64,000 nucleotides of DNA from an uncultured Paracoccaceae bacterium (GCA_947501555.1 CANMWG010000001.1:1364001-1428000), one strand, 5' to 3'; positions 46,993 through 58,033 are shown, counted from the stretch's first letter. Notes: generated by a model not told the origin, from the letters alone. Translations and numbers: made by a program.

Positions 46993-48704
46993 AACTCAAA
47001 ACAGCCCTTATGGGCGCTGTTGCCAGCATGGCGTTTGCGCCAATGGCATATGCGGACGGGCATGAAGGCGAGCGTGGTCGCGACGGCCAGCTCAATATCA
47101 TCTATTGGCAAGCCCCATCCATCATGAACCCTTATTTGTCTGGTGGTACGAAAGAGCTTGAAGCCGCTAGCTTGGTCATCGAGCCGCTCGCCCGCTACGA
47201 CACGGACGGCAATCTGACAGCATGGTTGGCCGAAGAGGTTCCAACCGTGGCCAATGGCGGCGTGTCTGAGGACCTGACGTCGATCACTTGGGTTCTGAAA
47301 GAAGGCCTGCTGTGGTCTGACGGCACCCCTGTCACATCGGCTGACGTCAAGTTTTCTTGGGAATACTGCACCGCAGAAGGCGGCGGCTGTGCCCAGAGTG
47401 AAAAATATCTGGATGTTGAAAGCGTCGACACCCCCGATGACCGTACGGTTGTCGTGAACTTCAGCGTCGCAAAACCATTCCCTTACGGCCCATTTGTCGG
47501 TGCACAGGCCCCGATCATTCAAGCCGCTCAGTTTGCGGAATGCCTTGGCCCACGTGCGCCCGAGTGCACCGATGAGAACTTTAACCCCATCGGCACCGGC
47601 CCGTTTGTTGTGGAAGAATTCCGCACCAATGACGTGATTACTTTGGCTGCGAACGAAAACTACCGCGAAGCGGGCAAGCCTGCCTTTGCGACAGTGACAT
47701 TCAAAGGTGGTGGCGATGCTGCGGCTGCGGGTCGCGCTGTGCATGAAACGGGCGAATTTGATTACGCCTGGAACCTGCAGTTGGCCCCCGATGTCCTCAG
47801 CGGCATGGCCGAAGCCGGTTTGGGAACCAACGTTGTGTCCTTCGGGACCTCCGTGGAACGGATTCTGTTGAACATGACCGATGTTGATCCGTCCTTGGGC
47901 GAAGCACGTGGTGTTATTGGCAATCCGCATCCGTTCCTGACAGAAAAGCCTGTGCGCCAAGCCATGTCTATGGCTATCGACCGCGCCTTGCTGACTGAAA
48001 TCGGTTACGGTGACTTTGGCCGTCTGACATGTAACGTGCTGCCTGCCCCTGCGATCTTTGCGTCTGATGCGAACGACAGCTGCCTGACACAGGATCTCGA
48101 AGGTGCGATGGCCGTTCTGGATGAAGCAGGCTGGGTTCCTGGTTCAGACGGTATCCGTGAAAAAGACGGTGTCCGCCTGTCTGTGCTTTACCAGACATCC
48201 ACAAACGCTGTGCGTCAGGACTACCAAGCGCTGATCAAGCAGTGGTGGGAAGAAATCGGGATTGAAACCGAGCTGCGCAACATCGATGCGTCGGTCTTCT
48301 TTGGTTCCGACCCAGGTTCGCCTGACACCTTCCAGAAGTTCTTTGCTGACGTTGAAATGTTCACCAACAACTTCGACGGCACAGACCCTGAAGCCTATAT
48401 GGCTGGATGGACATGTGATCAGGCCCCACAGCCTGAAAACCAGTGGCAGGGCAACAACATGCCGCGTTTCTGCTCTGAAGAGTATGACGCACTGCGTGCT
48501 GAAATGGCCACCACAGGCGACATCGACGAACGTGCACGTCTGGCCAAAGCGATGAATGATATCCTGATGCAGGAATACATCATTCTGCCGCTGACCCACC
48601 GTGGTCGCAACTCTGCCCATGCTGTGACTTTGGGCGGCGTTCAACTGAACGTTTGGGACAGTGAGCTGTGGAACATCGCTGACTGGTACCGCATCGGCGA
48701 ATAA
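46989..48704 (+). CDS. Peptide ABC transporter, periplasmic substrate-binding protein
   Basis: A 571-residue binding protein of the family 5 (DppA/OppA) type. Signal peptide residues 1-22 ([16 protein letters not shown]) are followed by DGHEGERG, common in Roseobacters. The family stretch is [22 protein letters not shown] near residue 103 ([19 protein letters not shown]). It captures a peptide or similar cation outside the inner membrane. It overlaps the second ATPase gene by 4 bases and is followed by two hairpins that may lower permease expression relative to it. Confidence 0.93.
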   Translation: MKLKTALMGAVASMAFAPMAYADGHEGERGRDGQLNIIYWQAPSIMNPYLSGGTKELEAASLVIEPLARYDTDGNLTAWLAEEVPTVANGGVSEDLTSITWVLKEGLLWSDGTPVTSADVKFSWEYCTAEGGGCAQSEKYLDVESVDTPDDRTVVVNFSVAKPFPYGPFVGAQAPIIQAAQFAECLGPRAPECTDENFNPIGTGPFVVEEFRTNDVITLAANENYREAGKPAFATVTFKGGGDAAAAGRAVHETGEFDYAWNLQLAPDVLSGMAEAGLGTNVVSFGTSVERILLNMTDVDPSLGEARGVIGNPHPFLTEKPVRQAMSMAIDRALLTEIGYGDFGRLTCNVLPAPAIFASDANDSCLTQDLEGAMAVLDEAGWVPGSDGIREKDGVRLSVLYQTSTNAVRQDYQALIKQWWEEIGIETELRNIDASVFFGSDPGSPDTFQKFFADVEMFTNNFDGTDPEAYMAGWTCDQAPQPENQWQGNNMPRFCSEEYDALRAEMATTGDIDERARLAKAMNDILMQEYIILPLTHRGRNSAHAVTLGGVQLNVWDSELWNIADWYRIGE

Positions 48705-48715
48705 TATCGAACGCA

Positions 48716-48737
48716 GCCCCGGACCACGCTCCGGGGC
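48716..48737. terminator. Hairpin after the binding-protein gene
   Basis: GCCCCGGA and TCCGGGGC flank a 6-base loop, 11 bases past the stop. There is no T-run, so partial termination or 3' RNA protection is more likely than a full stop, which suits a binding protein needed in excess. Confidence 0.6.
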
Positions 48738-48760
48738 CTCTTGCCGCAGTTGCGCTTGAG

Positions 48761-48781
48761 GTCCCGGATCAAGTCCGGGAC
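48761..48781. repeat. GTCCCGGA/TCCGGGAC inverted repeat
   Basis: Eight-base arms flank TCAAG. This G/C-rich hairpin is a second stem in the 121 bases between the binding-protein and permease genes. I recall similar GTCCCGGATCAAGTCCGGGA intergenic repeats in other proteobacteria. Confidence 0.6.
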
Positions 48782-48825
48782 TGCGCCCCCCTTTACCCAA
48801 AAAGCACTGAACCGAGGCGTTATCG

Positions 48826-49833
48826 ATGCTCACCTACACCCTGCGCAGATTGTTCCTTTCAATCCCGACGCTTTTGTTCATCGCTTTTGTGATTTTCATG
48901 CTGCTTGAGCTTGCCCCTGGCGATCCGATGGCCAGCATGCCCCTGACCATCCCCCCCGAGGTTCGCCAACAAATGCGCGAAGCATTGGGTCTGGGCGAGC
49001 CTTGGTGGGTCCGTTTTCCGCTTTGGCTGAACCAGTTTTTTATTGTTGAACCACAATATTGGATCGACAACGCCTTTGGCACCAATTTTGCCGATGGCGC
49101 ACAGCGTATCATCAGCTTTCAGTCACGCAGCCCTGTCTTTGACACGATCGCCGAGCGTATGCCGCAGACCCTGTGGGTGGTTGGCATGTCCTATGTGGTG
49201 GGTGTTCTCATCGCCCTGCCCATCGGGATTATCAGTGCCTACAAACAATATTCCGTCTTTGATCAGGCCGGCACTTTTGTCAGCATGATCGGCTTTTCGG
49301 TGCCGCCGTTCTTTTCAGGCGTGCTGGTCATTGTCGTTTTCTCGGTACAGCTGGGCTGGCTTCCCTCGATCTATGACACGACCCATCAGGTCGTGGATTG
49401 GGAAAGCTTCAAGTTTCAACTGCGCCAAATGATCATGCCTGTCATGGTGCTGGCCCTGCAAACCACTGCACAGGTCAGTCGGTATATGCGGGCCTCAATG
49501 CTGGACAACCTCGGTCAGGACTATGTGCGCACCGCCCGCGCCAAGGGCATGTCTGAAAGCGTTGTTGTGATGAAACACGTCGTCCGCAACTCTATGATCC
49601 CTGTGGTCACGGTGATTGCCTTGGGCATCCCGTCGATCTTTGGCGGGGCCATCATCACCGAGCAGGTGTTTAAGGTGAACGGCCTCGGTCAGTTGCTGAT
49701 CATTGCCCTGCAAGGGTCGGATATTCCAATGGTGATGACCATTACATTCCTTCTGGCGGTCCTGATCGTCCTGATGAACCTGATAGCCGACGTCCTATAC
49801 GGCGTCCTTGACCCGAGAATTCGCTATGACTGA
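48826..49833 (+). CDS. Dipeptide-type ABC transporter permease (DppB-like)
   Basis: A 335-residue inner-membrane permease with six hydrophobic helices. The N-terminus LRRLFLSIPTLLFIAFVIFML with ELAPGDP is the usual DppB opening. The cytoplasmic EAA-type loop is YVRTARAKGMSESVVVMKHVVRNSM near residue 228 (DYVRTARAKGMSE). The C-terminal NLIADVLYGVLDPRIRYD is typical. It overlaps the next permease by 8 bases. Confidence 0.95.
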   Translation: MLTYTLRRLFLSIPTLLFIAFVIFMLLELAPGDPMASMPLTIPPEVRQQMREALGLGEPWWVRFPLWLNQFFIVEPQYWIDNAFGTNFADGAQRIISFQSRSPVFDTIAERMPQTLWVVGMSYVVGVLIALPIGIISAYKQYSVFDQAGTFVSMIGFSVPPFFSGVLVIVVFSVQLGWLPSIYDTTHQVVDWESFKFQLRQMIMPVMVLALQTTAQVSRYMRASMLDNLGQDYVRTARAKGMSESVVVMKHVVRNSMIPVVTVIALGIPSIFGGAIITEQVFKVNGLGQLLIIALQGSDIPMVMTITFLLAVLIVLMNLIADVLYGVLDPRIRYD

Positions 49834-50785
49834 TGCCAGCCTGACCAAAGACGCCCCCGTAGCGGCCGAGAAAGTCCCCAGCCAATGGTGGGACGTGTGG
49901 GACCAGTTCCGGGGCCACAAGGGCGCGATGGCCGGTCTGTTTTTTCTGACCTTCATCACCCTGTTTTGCACGATTGGTCCGCTCTTGTGGCAAGTGGACC
50001 CGTCGACGCTGGACATTCGCAACAAGGACGTCCGGCCTATCTACACGGCCATTTGGGATGGTGACGCCAAGGTCAGTTGGGCCCGCCCCATGGGCACCGA
50101 CCATCTGGGCCGCGATATCATGTCCAATATCATGCAGGGCGGTCGGATCAGTCTGGCTGTGGGCTGGACAGCGATGATCCTCGCGATCCTGATCGGGACG
50201 TTGATTGGCGTCTTGTCAGGCTATTTCAAGCGGCTTGACTGGGCCTTGATGCGCTTTACCGATCTCGTGCTGGCGCTGCCCCTGCTGCCTTTGCTGCTGG
50301 TCATGATGCTGCTGTTTCGCGACCCGTTGCGCGCCGCCTTTGGCCCGGAAAACGGGATCTTCATTCTGATCGTCACAGGCATCGGCATCACATCATGGAT
50401 GCAGACCGCCCGGATTGTGCGCGGTGATGTGATGGCGCTGAAAGAGCGTGAATTTGTCCTAGCCGCGAGGTCCATCGGCACCCCCCCGCGCCGTATGATC
50501 ACCCGGCACGTGCTACCAAATGTAATGTCGCCCATCATGGTGTCGGCTACGTTGGGTTTGGCGACAGCGATTATCACCGAAAGTGCCTTGTCTTTCCTTG
50601 GCCTTGGCTTCCCATCGGATTTCCCTACGTGGGGCAAGATTCTGTTTGATAGCGTTGATCGGATGACATCTTTCCCAGAACGGGTTCTATGGCCCGGCAT
50701 GGCGATTTCGCTGACAGTTCTCGCGGTCAACTATATTGGTGACGGCTTGCGCGATGCACTCGACCCACGGATCCGAGGCCTGTAA
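49826..50785 (+). CDS. Dipeptide-type ABC transporter permease (DppC-like)
   Basis: A 319-residue permease with six hydrophobic helices. It has MGTDHLGRDIMSNIMQGGRIS near residue 90, the DppC hallmark, the coupling loop REFVLAARSIGTPPRRMI near residue 208, and the end GDGLRDALDPRIRGL. I chose the ATG giving MTDASLTKD; a frame from 49808 adds six residues inside the previous gene. It is the last transporter gene before the hydrolase at 50886. Confidence 0.95.
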   Translation: MTDASLTKDAPVAAEKVPSQWWDVWDQFRGHKGAMAGLFFLTFITLFCTIGPLLWQVDPSTLDIRNKDVRPIYTAIWDGDAKVSWARPMGTDHLGRDIMSNIMQGGRISLAVGWTAMILAILIGTLIGVLSGYFKRLDWALMRFTDLVLALPLLPLLLVMMLLFRDPLRAAFGPENGIFILIVTGIGITSWMQTARIVRGDVMALKEREFVLAARSIGTPPRRMITRHVLPNVMSPIMVSATLGLATAIITESALSFLGLGFPSDFPTWGKILFDSVDRMTSFPERVLWPGMAISLTVLAVNYIGDGLRDALDPRIRGL

Positions 50786-50885
50786 GCTCAACCTCAGTAG
50801 TTTGTGATTTGCGCCTTTTGCAGGCTTGAGTTTTACAACATCTTGAGGCTGACAGAAGGTCAGTCACATTGACAGGAGATCACAC

Positions 50886-51773
50886 ATGAACCGCATGACC
50901 GCCAAAGACTTTGATCAAGAACTGCTTGATCTATATGACTTTTACGCGCACGGCAAAATCACCAAGCGCGAGTTTCTCGACAAGGCTGGCAAGTTCGCAG
51001 TCGGCGGTGTGACCGCAATGGCCCTGCTGAATATGCTCAGCCCAAACTACGCGATGGCCGAGCAGGTTTCGTTCAATGACCCTGACATTGTACCCGAATA
51101 TATCATGTACCCTTCACCCAACGGCCACGGTGAAGTGCGCGGCTATTTGGTCAAACCAGCCAATGCAACAGGCCCCCTGCCTGCCGTGCTGGTCGTCCAT
51201 GAAAACCGCGGTCTGAACCCTTACATCGAAGATGTGGCGCGCCGCGTCGCCAAGGCCGGCTTTATGGCGTTGGCCCCTGATGGCTTGACCTCTGTGGGTG
51301 GTTACCCCGGCAATGACGCCGAGGGCCGTGATCTGCAGCGCACCGTTGATGGTGAGAAGTTGATGAATGACTTCTTTGCCGGGTTTGAACACCTGATGGA
51401 ACGTGACGACAGCACCGGCAAAGTGGGCGCAGTGGGCTTCTGCTACGGTGGCGGTGTGTGTAACGCGCTGGCTGTGGCCTATCCGGAAATGGGTGCGTCA
51501 GTGCCATTTTATGGCCGTCAGGCTGCCGTGGCCGATGTTCCTAAAATACAAGCGCCACTGATGCTGCAGTATGGTGCACTGGACGAACGGATCAACGAAG
51601 GTGCACCGGCCTATCGCGCGGCGCTTGAGGCGAACGACAAGGTCTTTGAAGAGCACATCTATGCCGATGCCAACCACGGTTTCCACAATGACAGCACGCC
51701 CCGCTATGACGAAGCGATGGCCGATCTGGCGTGGGAACGCACGATTGGCTGGTTTAATACTCACCTGACTTAA
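50886..51773 (+). CDS. Dienelactone hydrolase family protein
   Basis: A 295-residue alpha/beta hydrolase. The nucleophile Cys is in [12 protein letters not shown] near residue 180, the Asp and His are in YGALDERI and ANHGFHND. An N-terminal extension of about 60 residues has [21 protein letters not shown], a Tat-like signal with KR in place of RR, so export is possible. A good GACAGGAG site precedes the ATG. It follows the transporter by 100 bases and may act on its substrate. True dienelactone activity is not implied. Confidence 0.88.
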   Translation: MNRMTAKDFDQELLDLYDFYAHGKITKREFLDKAGKFAVGGVTAMALLNMLSPNYAMAEQVSFNDPDIVPEYIMYPSPNGHGEVRGYLVKPANATGPLPAVLVVHENRGLNPYIEDVARRVAKAGFMALAPDGLTSVGGYPGNDAEGRDLQRTVDGEKLMNDFFAGFEHLMERDDSTGKVGAVGFCYGGGVCNALAVAYPEMGASVPFYGRQAAVADVPKIQAPLMLQYGALDERINEGAPAYRAALEANDKVFEEHIYADANHGFHNDSTPRYDEAMADLAWERTIGWFNTHLT

Positions 51774-52834
51774 TCAGGTAGTGGAATAGGTTCCGCCTGG
51801 TGCGCGATGATCCGGTCGATTTCGGCCCGAGCATAAAGCGCCAGGCGGGCCTGATCATCGCGCGCTTGGCCTTCGGGCAGATCAAGGTCGCCGAAAACGA
51901 TGATATTTTCGTCATTCAACAGGTTCGCAGGCCCTGTGTAGTTGAAGCTACCGATGATCGTCAGTGCATCGTCAATGACCATGAGCTTGTGATGCACCTT
52001 ACGCACCCCTGTCCCGGTCCTGTTTCGGTGCAGGGTCACATCGCCCGCCTGCAACGTATGTTTGGCCGCCCATGATTGGTTGGCTTGTCTGCGGTCAAGA
52101 ACACCTGTCACTTGCAGCCCCTTTTCACGCGCGTTCACCAGTGCATCATCGATCCCGGATGACTGCGAGAACGTAAACGCCGCAAAATCGATCCGTGTCT
52201 TTGCCTTGATCATCTGTTTGATGAATTCCATCTCAGGTGCGTGATCAGGCGCGAAAAGCGGTTTGACCCGGATGCCACTGACAAAGTGATCCTCAAGTGG
52301 TTTCCGTGGTGTTTCAAGACTGCGTTTACCAAAGATCCCTTTGCGCATTTGCCGGAATTCGCGGGCGTATTCGCGCGCTACTTCTACGTCATCGATGATG
52401 GCCAGATGGTTCAGGTTCTTGGTCACCCCCGTTGTGGTGAAATTGGTTGAGCCCGTCAGCGTCGCCGTCCGGTCCCGCACGATGAATTTCTGGTGAAAGA
52501 TGTTGGGGTTATAGTCCGCCTTAGCGTCCACCCCGACCCGCAGGATACGCGTCAGCAGCTCGCGGTTTATTTCCTGGGTCCCCAGCCCGTCGTCGGCGGG
52601 TGTCTTGGCCTCTCGCAGGTAGTCTTGTTCCAAGATCACCTGAATACGGACGCCGCGCCTACGCGCCGCGATCAAGGCCTCGGCAATGGGCCGGTGATCG
52701 AGTTCTTGAACCGAGACCAGAAGTTCGGTTTGTGCAGCCCCGATGAAATCAATGATCGGTGCCTCTAGGCTGTCGGGCGCCCCGATCGTATCAGGTCCCA
52801 TGAAAAGCGTAATCGCTCCGGCTTGAGCAGGCAT
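51770..52834 (-). CDS. Phospholipase D-like protein with two HKD motifs
   Basis: A 354-residue protein of the PLD superfamily, which cuts or transfers phosphodiester bonds. Both catalytic motifs are visible: [19 protein letters not shown] near residue 115 and [19 protein letters not shown] near residue 280. No signal peptide is seen. Candidates are a lipid-acting enzyme or a nuclease of the type used in DNA repair or defence. It overlaps the convergent hydrolase gene by 4 bases and stands alone. Confidence 0.9.
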   Translation of the reverse strand: MPAQAGAITLFMGPDTIGAPDSLEAPIIDFIGAAQTELLVSVQELDHRPIAEALIAARRRGVRIQVILEQDYLREAKTPADDGLGTQEINRELLTRILRVGVDAKADYNPNIFHQKFIVRDRTATLTGSTNFTTTGVTKNLNHLAIIDDVEVAREYAREFRQMRKGIFGKRSLETPRKPLEDHFVSGIRVKPLFAPDHAPEMEFIKQMIKAKTRIDFAAFTFSQSSGIDDALVNAREKGLQVTGVLDRRQANQSWAAKHTLQAGDVTLHRNRTGTGVRKVHHKLMVIDDALTIIGSFNYTGPANLLNDENIIVFGDLDLPEGQARDDQARLALYARAEIDRIIAHQAEPIPLPD

Positions 52835-53028
52835 GTGTCACCTCAAAATATAATCAATCAATGGTTGAGAGGGTCGCATTGCTGCACGATTCGGGCAAGC
52901 ATCCTGCGTGACGGTCCGAATTTGCATGAAGACACACTTACTGCTTCGCCGCAGTTGCCACGTCTGCGGGAAGCGTGCTAGCGTCACAACCGCTTAGGGT
53001 GAGCACTCATTGAGAGTTTTATGTTGTG

Positions 53029-54870
53029 ATGGACGAACATTCAAGATTATTCACCCTGATTGCGGATAAATTTCGAAACAATCCAGGTGATCTATTAGGG
53101 ATTGGCGACCCGGCAGACCGCGAAGTCATCGCCCGACGCGCCTATGCCGTATCGCGCCTGACCCCTTCGATGATGACGGCGAATTTGGTGAACGCCTGTT
53201 GTGTCCCACTTGTCTTGTATCTTGATGGGCAGACCCGCATGGACGCCTTTGTTTGGGCCGCGATCGTGATCGCCAATGCCAGCCATTTTCTTTGGCAGAC
53301 GTACGCGCGACGCAAAAAGCCCTTTCCAAACACGCTTTCTCCGCGCGTCTATAAGCGCGCCATCATACAGGCGGGATTTTTGGGCGCGCTTTGGGCTTAT
53401 CCGGGTCTTGTCATGCTGCCACAACTGGACGGAATTGCGCAGGCCTTTTTGGTGGCACTGGCCGCTGGCATGGTCGCAGGTGGGGCGATCACGCTATATC
53501 CAATGCCGCTGGCCGCTTATGCTTTTTGCGGTGTGGTCGTTTTGGGTTCGATGACCGGCTTCAGCCGCGCAGATGCACCAAGCTATTGGGGCTTTGCCAT
53601 TGTCTCGGTCACATTTGCATTTATCGTTTTCAGAAGCATCGCCCGTCATGAAAGGATTTTCGTATCCGAGTTCCGGTTGCGCAAATTGTTGGACCGGCAA
53701 AATGACCTGATGGGCGGCATGCTCGAGCAAGCCCGCGAAGAGGTGCGCACCGAACGCCAGCTTGCCCAAGAGCGCCTGCTGCAAACCCAAAAGATGGAGG
53801 CCATTGGCCAACTGACGGCCGGGATCGCCCATGATTTCAACAACCTTCTGACCGCTGTGCGCGGCAATGCAGAACTGTTGATGATAGAAGAAGATGCGCA
53901 AACATATCTGATTGAGCCGATTATCCAATCTGCCGACAGCGGTGCTGCATTGGTTCGGCAACTACTCGCCTTTGCACGCAAGCAGACCCTTGCCCCCGCC
54001 CCTGTCAACACCCGGCAAGCGATCACGGAGGCCGCCGAGCTCCTACGCCGCAGCTTGCGCGAGGATATCATCGTTGAAACGAAATTCGACGGCGCCCCTT
54101 GGCCGATCCGGATTGACCCGCATTTATTCAGCAATGCTCTGCTTAATTTGGGCACAAACGCAAGGGATGCGATGCCCCAGGCAGGCGCGATCACCATTTC
54201 AACCCGCAACTTGGCTGCCGACGCTGATTTTGTCCGCGTCAGCTTTTGTGATACGGGGACGGGGATGCCCGAACATGTGCGCGAACGCGCCATTGAGCCG
54301 TTTTTTACCACCAAGGAATTTGGTGCGGGCAGCGGGCTGGGTCTGTCGATGGTCTATGGCTTTGTCAAACAATCAGGCGGTGATATGTCCATTGAACATG
54401 CCGCAGGCGGTGGCGTTTGCGTGCGTTTGGATCTGCCCCGTTCTGCTGAACCGCCTGAAATCCCTGACGACACGCCCGCCCCCACCGGCCCTGCCCCCGA
54501 GACGCAGAGCCTTCTGTTGATCGAAGACAATCCCGTGGTGTTGCGCACGCTCATTGGCATTATTGAATCGCTAGGATATGCCGTTACAGCCGTCGAAAGC
54601 GTTGAGAGAGCCCGCAAGGTTTTAGCGGATTTCACGCCTGATATTCTTGTCACCGACATCGTACTTCCGGGCGGTCAATGGGGCAGTGCCTTTGCCCGTG
54701 AAATGGCTAAGACCTGTCCGGACATGCGTATCCTGATGATCTCGGGCTTTCATTCGGAACTGGCATCGCTGGGGTTGGAGCCGCATCAGGGCACCTTATT
54801 GGCCAAGCCGTTCAGCCGCGAGCAGCTGGAGCAGGCATTGAAGACGCTGCGCCCTGCATCGATGGAATAG
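53029..54870 (+). CDS. Membrane hybrid histidine kinase with receiver domain
   Basis: A 613-residue sensor. Residues 45-205 have about five or six membrane helices and no clear periplasmic domain, so it may sense a membrane or intracellular signal. A coiled linker (residues 220-255) leads to the phosphorylated H268 in GIAHDFNNLLTA, then the ATPase domain (NLGTNARDAM, DTGTGMPEHV, GAGSGLGLSMVYGF). A C-terminal receiver (residues 495-610) has the Asp in ILVTDIVLPGG and Lys in LLAKPFSREQL. I chose ATG at 53029 over GTG at 53026. No partner regulator is adjacent. Confidence 0.92.
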   Translation: MDEHSRLFTLIADKFRNNPGDLLGIGDPADREVIARRAYAVSRLTPSMMTANLVNACCVPLVLYLDGQTRMDAFVWAAIVIANASHFLWQTYARRKKPFPNTLSPRVYKRAIIQAGFLGALWAYPGLVMLPQLDGIAQAFLVALAAGMVAGGAITLYPMPLAAYAFCGVVVLGSMTGFSRADAPSYWGFAIVSVTFAFIVFRSIARHERIFVSEFRLRKLLDRQNDLMGGMLEQAREEVRTERQLAQERLLQTQKMEAIGQLTAGIAHDFNNLLTAVRGNAELLMIEEDAQTYLIEPIIQSADSGAALVRQLLAFARKQTLAPAPVNTRQAITEAAELLRRSLREDIIVETKFDGAPWPIRIDPHLFSNALLNLGTNARDAMPQAGAITISTRNLAADADFVRVSFCDTGTGMPEHVRERAIEPFFTTKEFGAGSGLGLSMVYGFVKQSGGDMSIEHAAGGGVCVRLDLPRSAEPPEIPDDTPAPTGPAPETQSLLLIEDNPVVLRTLIGIIESLGYAVTAVESVERARKVLADFTPDILVTDIVLPGGQWGSAFAREMAKTCPDMRILMISGFHSELASLGLEPHQGTLLAKPFSREQLEQALKTLRPASME

Positions 54871-54872
54871 GT

Positions 54873-54899
54873 TGGTGCCGCGCGCGTGTCGCGGCACCA
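54873..54899. terminator. Strong hairpin between convergent genes
   Basis: Ten-base arms TGGTGCCGCG and CGCGGCACCA flank a 7-base loop. It fills most of the gap between the kinase stop and the pntB stop and can act in both directions. Confidence 0.75.
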
Positions 54900-54907
54900 G
54901 CTTTAAT

Positions 54908-56341
54908 TTAGTCTATTTTGGGCAGAAGTGCGTCAAGCGACGCTTTGGCGTCCCCATAAAACATCCGCGTGTTGTCTTTGAAGAACAACGGGTTTTCGAT
55001 GCCCGAATATCCTGTCCCCTGCCCGCGCTTGGATACAAACACCTGCTTGGCTTTCCAGCACTCCAGAACCGGCATCCCGGCAATGGGGCTGTTTGGATCA
55101 TCCTGTGCCGCAGGGTTCACGATGTCATTGGACCCGATCACGATGGCGACGTCCGTATCAGGGAAGTCTTCGTTGATCTCATCCATTTCCATCACGATGT
55201 CATAAGGCACCTTGGCCTCGGCCAGCAGCACGTTCATATGCCCGGGCAGACGCCCCGCCACAGGGTGGATTGCGAACCGCACGTTTTTGCCTTTGGCCCG
55301 CAGCTTGCGCACCAGTTCCGCCACCGCCGTCTGGGCTTGTGCGACCGCCATCCCGTAACCCGGGATGATGATGACACTGTCGGCTTCGTTCAACGCTGTG
55401 GCCACACCGTCTGCGTCGATGGCAACCTGTTCGCCTTCCACAGCCATCTGCTCACCCGCAGGGCCACCAAAGCCACCCAGGATCACGCTGACGAAGCTGC
55501 GGTTCATCGCTTTACACATGATGTAAGACAGAATCGCCCCCGAGGACCCGACCAAAGCACCGACCACAATCAATAGATCATTGCCGAGGCTGAACCCGAT
55601 AGCAGCCGCCGCCCAGCCGGAATAGCTGTTCAGCATCGAGACGACGACCGGCATATCCGCCCCGCCGATCCCCTTGATCAGGTGATAGCCGATGAAAAGT
55701 GCAGCCAAGGTCATCAGGAACAGCGGGAAGAACTCACCTGTGTTGAAGTACCAGATCAGGCAGAGCAGCGAGAGCGACCCGGCGCCCGCGTTCAACATAT
55801 GCCCGCCGGGCAGTTTGATCGCCGCACTGTCCACCTTTCCTGCCAGTTTTCCGTAGGCGATGACAGAACCGGTGAAGGTGATTGCACCGATAAAGATGCC
55901 CAAGAACAGCTCGACCCGCAGGATCGCGACTTCAACCCCGTCTTTCTTGGCCAATAGCGCTGCAAAACCATCGAGCGCGCCTTTCTCAACCGCATCCATA
56001 CCCATGACCCGGCCCAGTTCAATATGCGCAATAAAGCCCACAAAGACCGCTGCCAGACCGACAAGGCTGTGCATCGCTGCGACCAGTTCGGGCATTTGGG
56101 TCATCTGCACTTTGGTCGCCAGTTGGTAGCCAATGACCCCGCCGCCTGCGATCAGGATGATCGAGAACAGCCAAAGGCCAGAGCCCGGACCGACAAGCGT
56201 TGCAAAGACGGCCAGCGCCATACCCGCGATGCCGTACCAGACCGCGCGCTTGGCGCTTTCTTGATTGGATAGCCCACCCAGTGAAAGGATGAAAAGAACT
56301 GCTGCAACGACGTAAGCCGCTGTTGTAAAACCGTATTCCAT
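54908..56341 (-). CDS. pntB: NAD(P) transhydrogenase subunit beta
   Basis: A 477-residue membrane subunit of the proton-translocating transhydrogenase that makes NADPH from NADH. Nine or so hydrophobic helices occupy residues 1-270. The NADP-binding domain follows, with [19 protein letters not shown] near residue 325, [21 protein letters not shown] near 355 ([18 protein letters not shown]), and the [13 protein letters not shown] end. It is 12 bases after pntA and shares its promoter. Confidence 0.96.
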   Translation of the reverse strand: MEYGFTTAAYVVAAVLFILSLGGLSNQESAKRAVWYGIAGMALAVFATLVGPGSGLWLFSIILIAGGGVIGYQLATKVQMTQMPELVAAMHSLVGLAAVFVGFIAHIELGRVMGMDAVEKGALDGFAALLAKKDGVEVAILRVELFLGIFIGAITFTGSVIAYGKLAGKVDSAAIKLPGGHMLNAGAGSLSLLCLIWYFNTGEFFPLFLMTLAALFIGYHLIKGIGGADMPVVVSMLNSYSGWAAAAIGFSLGNDLLIVVGALVGSSGAILSYIMCKAMNRSFVSVILGGFGGPAGEQMAVEGEQVAIDADGVATALNEADSVIIIPGYGMAVAQAQTAVAELVRKLRAKGKNVRFAIHPVAGRLPGHMNVLLAEAKVPYDIVMEMDEINEDFPDTDVAIVIGSNDIVNPAAQDDPNSPIAGMPVLECWKAKQVFVSKRGQGTGYSGIENPLFFKDNTRMFYGDAKASLDALLPKID

Positions 56342-56353
56342 GATCCTACCTCT

Positions 56354-57928
56354 TTAAGATTTCTGGAACATGGCGAGCATACGCCGTGTCACAAGGAAGC
56401 CGCCGAAAATATTGATGCCCGTCATGAACACCGCCAGTGCGGCCAAAAGGATCACAAGGAACGACCCTGACCCAATCTGTGTCAGCGCCCCCAGAATGAT
56501 GATCGACGAAATCGCATTGGTCACCGCCATCAGTGGCGTGTGCAGGCTGTGTGCGACGCCCCAGATGACCTGGAAGCCGACGAAAACAGACAGCACAAAC
56601 ACGATGAAATGCTGCATGAAGCTGGCCGGTGCGACGAGCCCGACGCCCAGCAGCAAAACAGCGCCCACAACCAAAAGCGTGACTTGGTTTTTGGTTTGTT
56701 GTTTGAAGGCCGCGATTTCTTCGGCCCGCTTTTCTTCGGGCGTCAGTTCCTTTGGCGCTTCTTTTTTCGGTGCCGCAGCAATCGCCGCGACCTTGGGTGG
56801 TGGCGGCGGGAAGGTGATTTCACCTTTATGCGTGGCCGTGGCCCCTCGGATCACGTCGTCTTCCATGTTGTGGTTCGCAACACCGTCTTTTTCCGGTGTC
56901 AGGTCCGACATCATGTGCCGGATGTTGGTCGCATACAGCGTCGATGACTGCGCCGCCATCCGGCTGGGGAAGTCGGTGTAGCCGACGATTGTGACTCCGT
57001 TGTCTGTGACGATCTTCTCATCCTTGACGGTCAGCTTGCAGTTGCCACCGCGCTCTGCCGCAAGGTCAATGATAACCGAACCGGGCTTCATGCTGTCGAC
57101 CATGTCTTTGGTCCAAAGCTCAGGCGCGTCGCGGCCGGGGATCAACGCAGTGGTGATCACAATATCGATGTCAGGCGCGATTTCGCGGAATTTGGCAAGC
57201 TGTGCGGCGGCGAACTCTGGCGAGGACACAGCAGCATAGCCGCCTGTCGCGGCACCATCTTGCTGTTCCTCTTCGAAATCGAGGAAGACGAATTCAGCAC
57301 CCATGGATTCGACCTGTTCGGCCACTTCAGGCCGCACGTCGAAGGCATAGGTGATTGCGCCCAGCGATGTGGCCGTGCCGATGGCGGCAAGCCCTGCGAC
57401 CCCAGCACCAACAACCAGCACTTTCGCGGGGGGCACTTTGCCAGCAGCCGTCACCTGGCCGGTGAAGAAGCGGCCAAAGTTGTTGCCAGCCTCGATCACG
57501 GCTCGGTAGCCTGCGATATTGGCCATGGATGACAGCGCATCCATTTTCTGTGCCCGGCTGATGCGGGGCACCATATCCATGGCGATGACGGTGGCGCCCT
57601 TGGCGTTGGCGGCATCCATCAGTTCGGCGTTTTGGGCGGGGTAGAAGAACGAAATCAATGTTTGGCCGTCACGCAGGCGTTTGACTTCGCGGTCTTCAGG
57701 GGGGCGGACTTTGGCCACGATATCGGCAGCTTTGAACAAGGCTGCACCGGTTTTCACAACTGAAACGCCCGCCTCTTTGTAAGCCTTATCGGAAAATCCG
57801 GCAGCTGCGCCTGCGCCAGTTTCGATCACGCATTCGTAGCCTAGTTTTTGCAGATCCTTGGCCGAGGCCGGTGTCATCGCGACCCGGTCCTCACCTGCAA
57901 ATATTTCCTTTGGTGTGCCGATTTTCAC
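56354..57928 (-). CDS. pntA: NAD(P) transhydrogenase subunit alpha
   Basis: A 524-residue subunit with the NAD-binding domain in residues 1-380 (KIGTPKEIFAGEDRVAMTP, VLVVGAGVAGLAAIGTATSLGA near residue 168, IDLAAERGGNCKLT) and three membrane helices at the C-terminus, residues 425-520. A Pro/Lys-rich linker (PPPPPKVAAIAAAPKKEAPK) joins them. The likely start is GTG at 57928, with GGGGGGA about 7 bases upstream and the family N-terminus KIGTPKE; ATG at 57946 would add six odd residues. Confidence 0.95.
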   Translation of the reverse strand: MKIGTPKEIFAGEDRVAMTPASAKDLQKLGYECVIETGAGAAAGFSDKAYKEAGVSVVKTGAALFKAADIVAKVRPPEDREVKRLRDGQTLISFFYPAQNAELMDAANAKGATVIAMDMVPRISRAQKMDALSSMANIAGYRAVIEAGNNFGRFFTGQVTAAGKVPPAKVLVVGAGVAGLAAIGTATSLGAITYAFDVRPEVAEQVESMGAEFVFLDFEEEQQDGAATGGYAAVSSPEFAAAQLAKFREIAPDIDIVITTALIPGRDAPELWTKDMVDSMKPGSVIIDLAAERGGNCKLTVKDEKIVTDNGVTIVGYTDFPSRMAAQSSTLYATNIRHMMSDLTPEKDGVANHNMEDDVIRGATATHKGEITFPPPPPKVAAIAAAPKKEAPKELTPEEKRAEEIAAFKQQTKNQVTLLVVGAVLLLGVGLVAPASFMQHFIVFVLSVFVGFQVIWGVAHSLHTPLMAVTNAISSIIILGALTQIGSGSFLVILLAALAVFMTGINIFGGFLVTRRMLAMFQKS

Positions 57929-58033
57929 GGACCATCCCCCCATCATTAAGTAACCAATGCCCCTGCACTATCGCGCAGCATGGAAATTCACAAGGCGACG
58001 GCAGCCGTCGAACCGATTGTCATACGCTAACAG

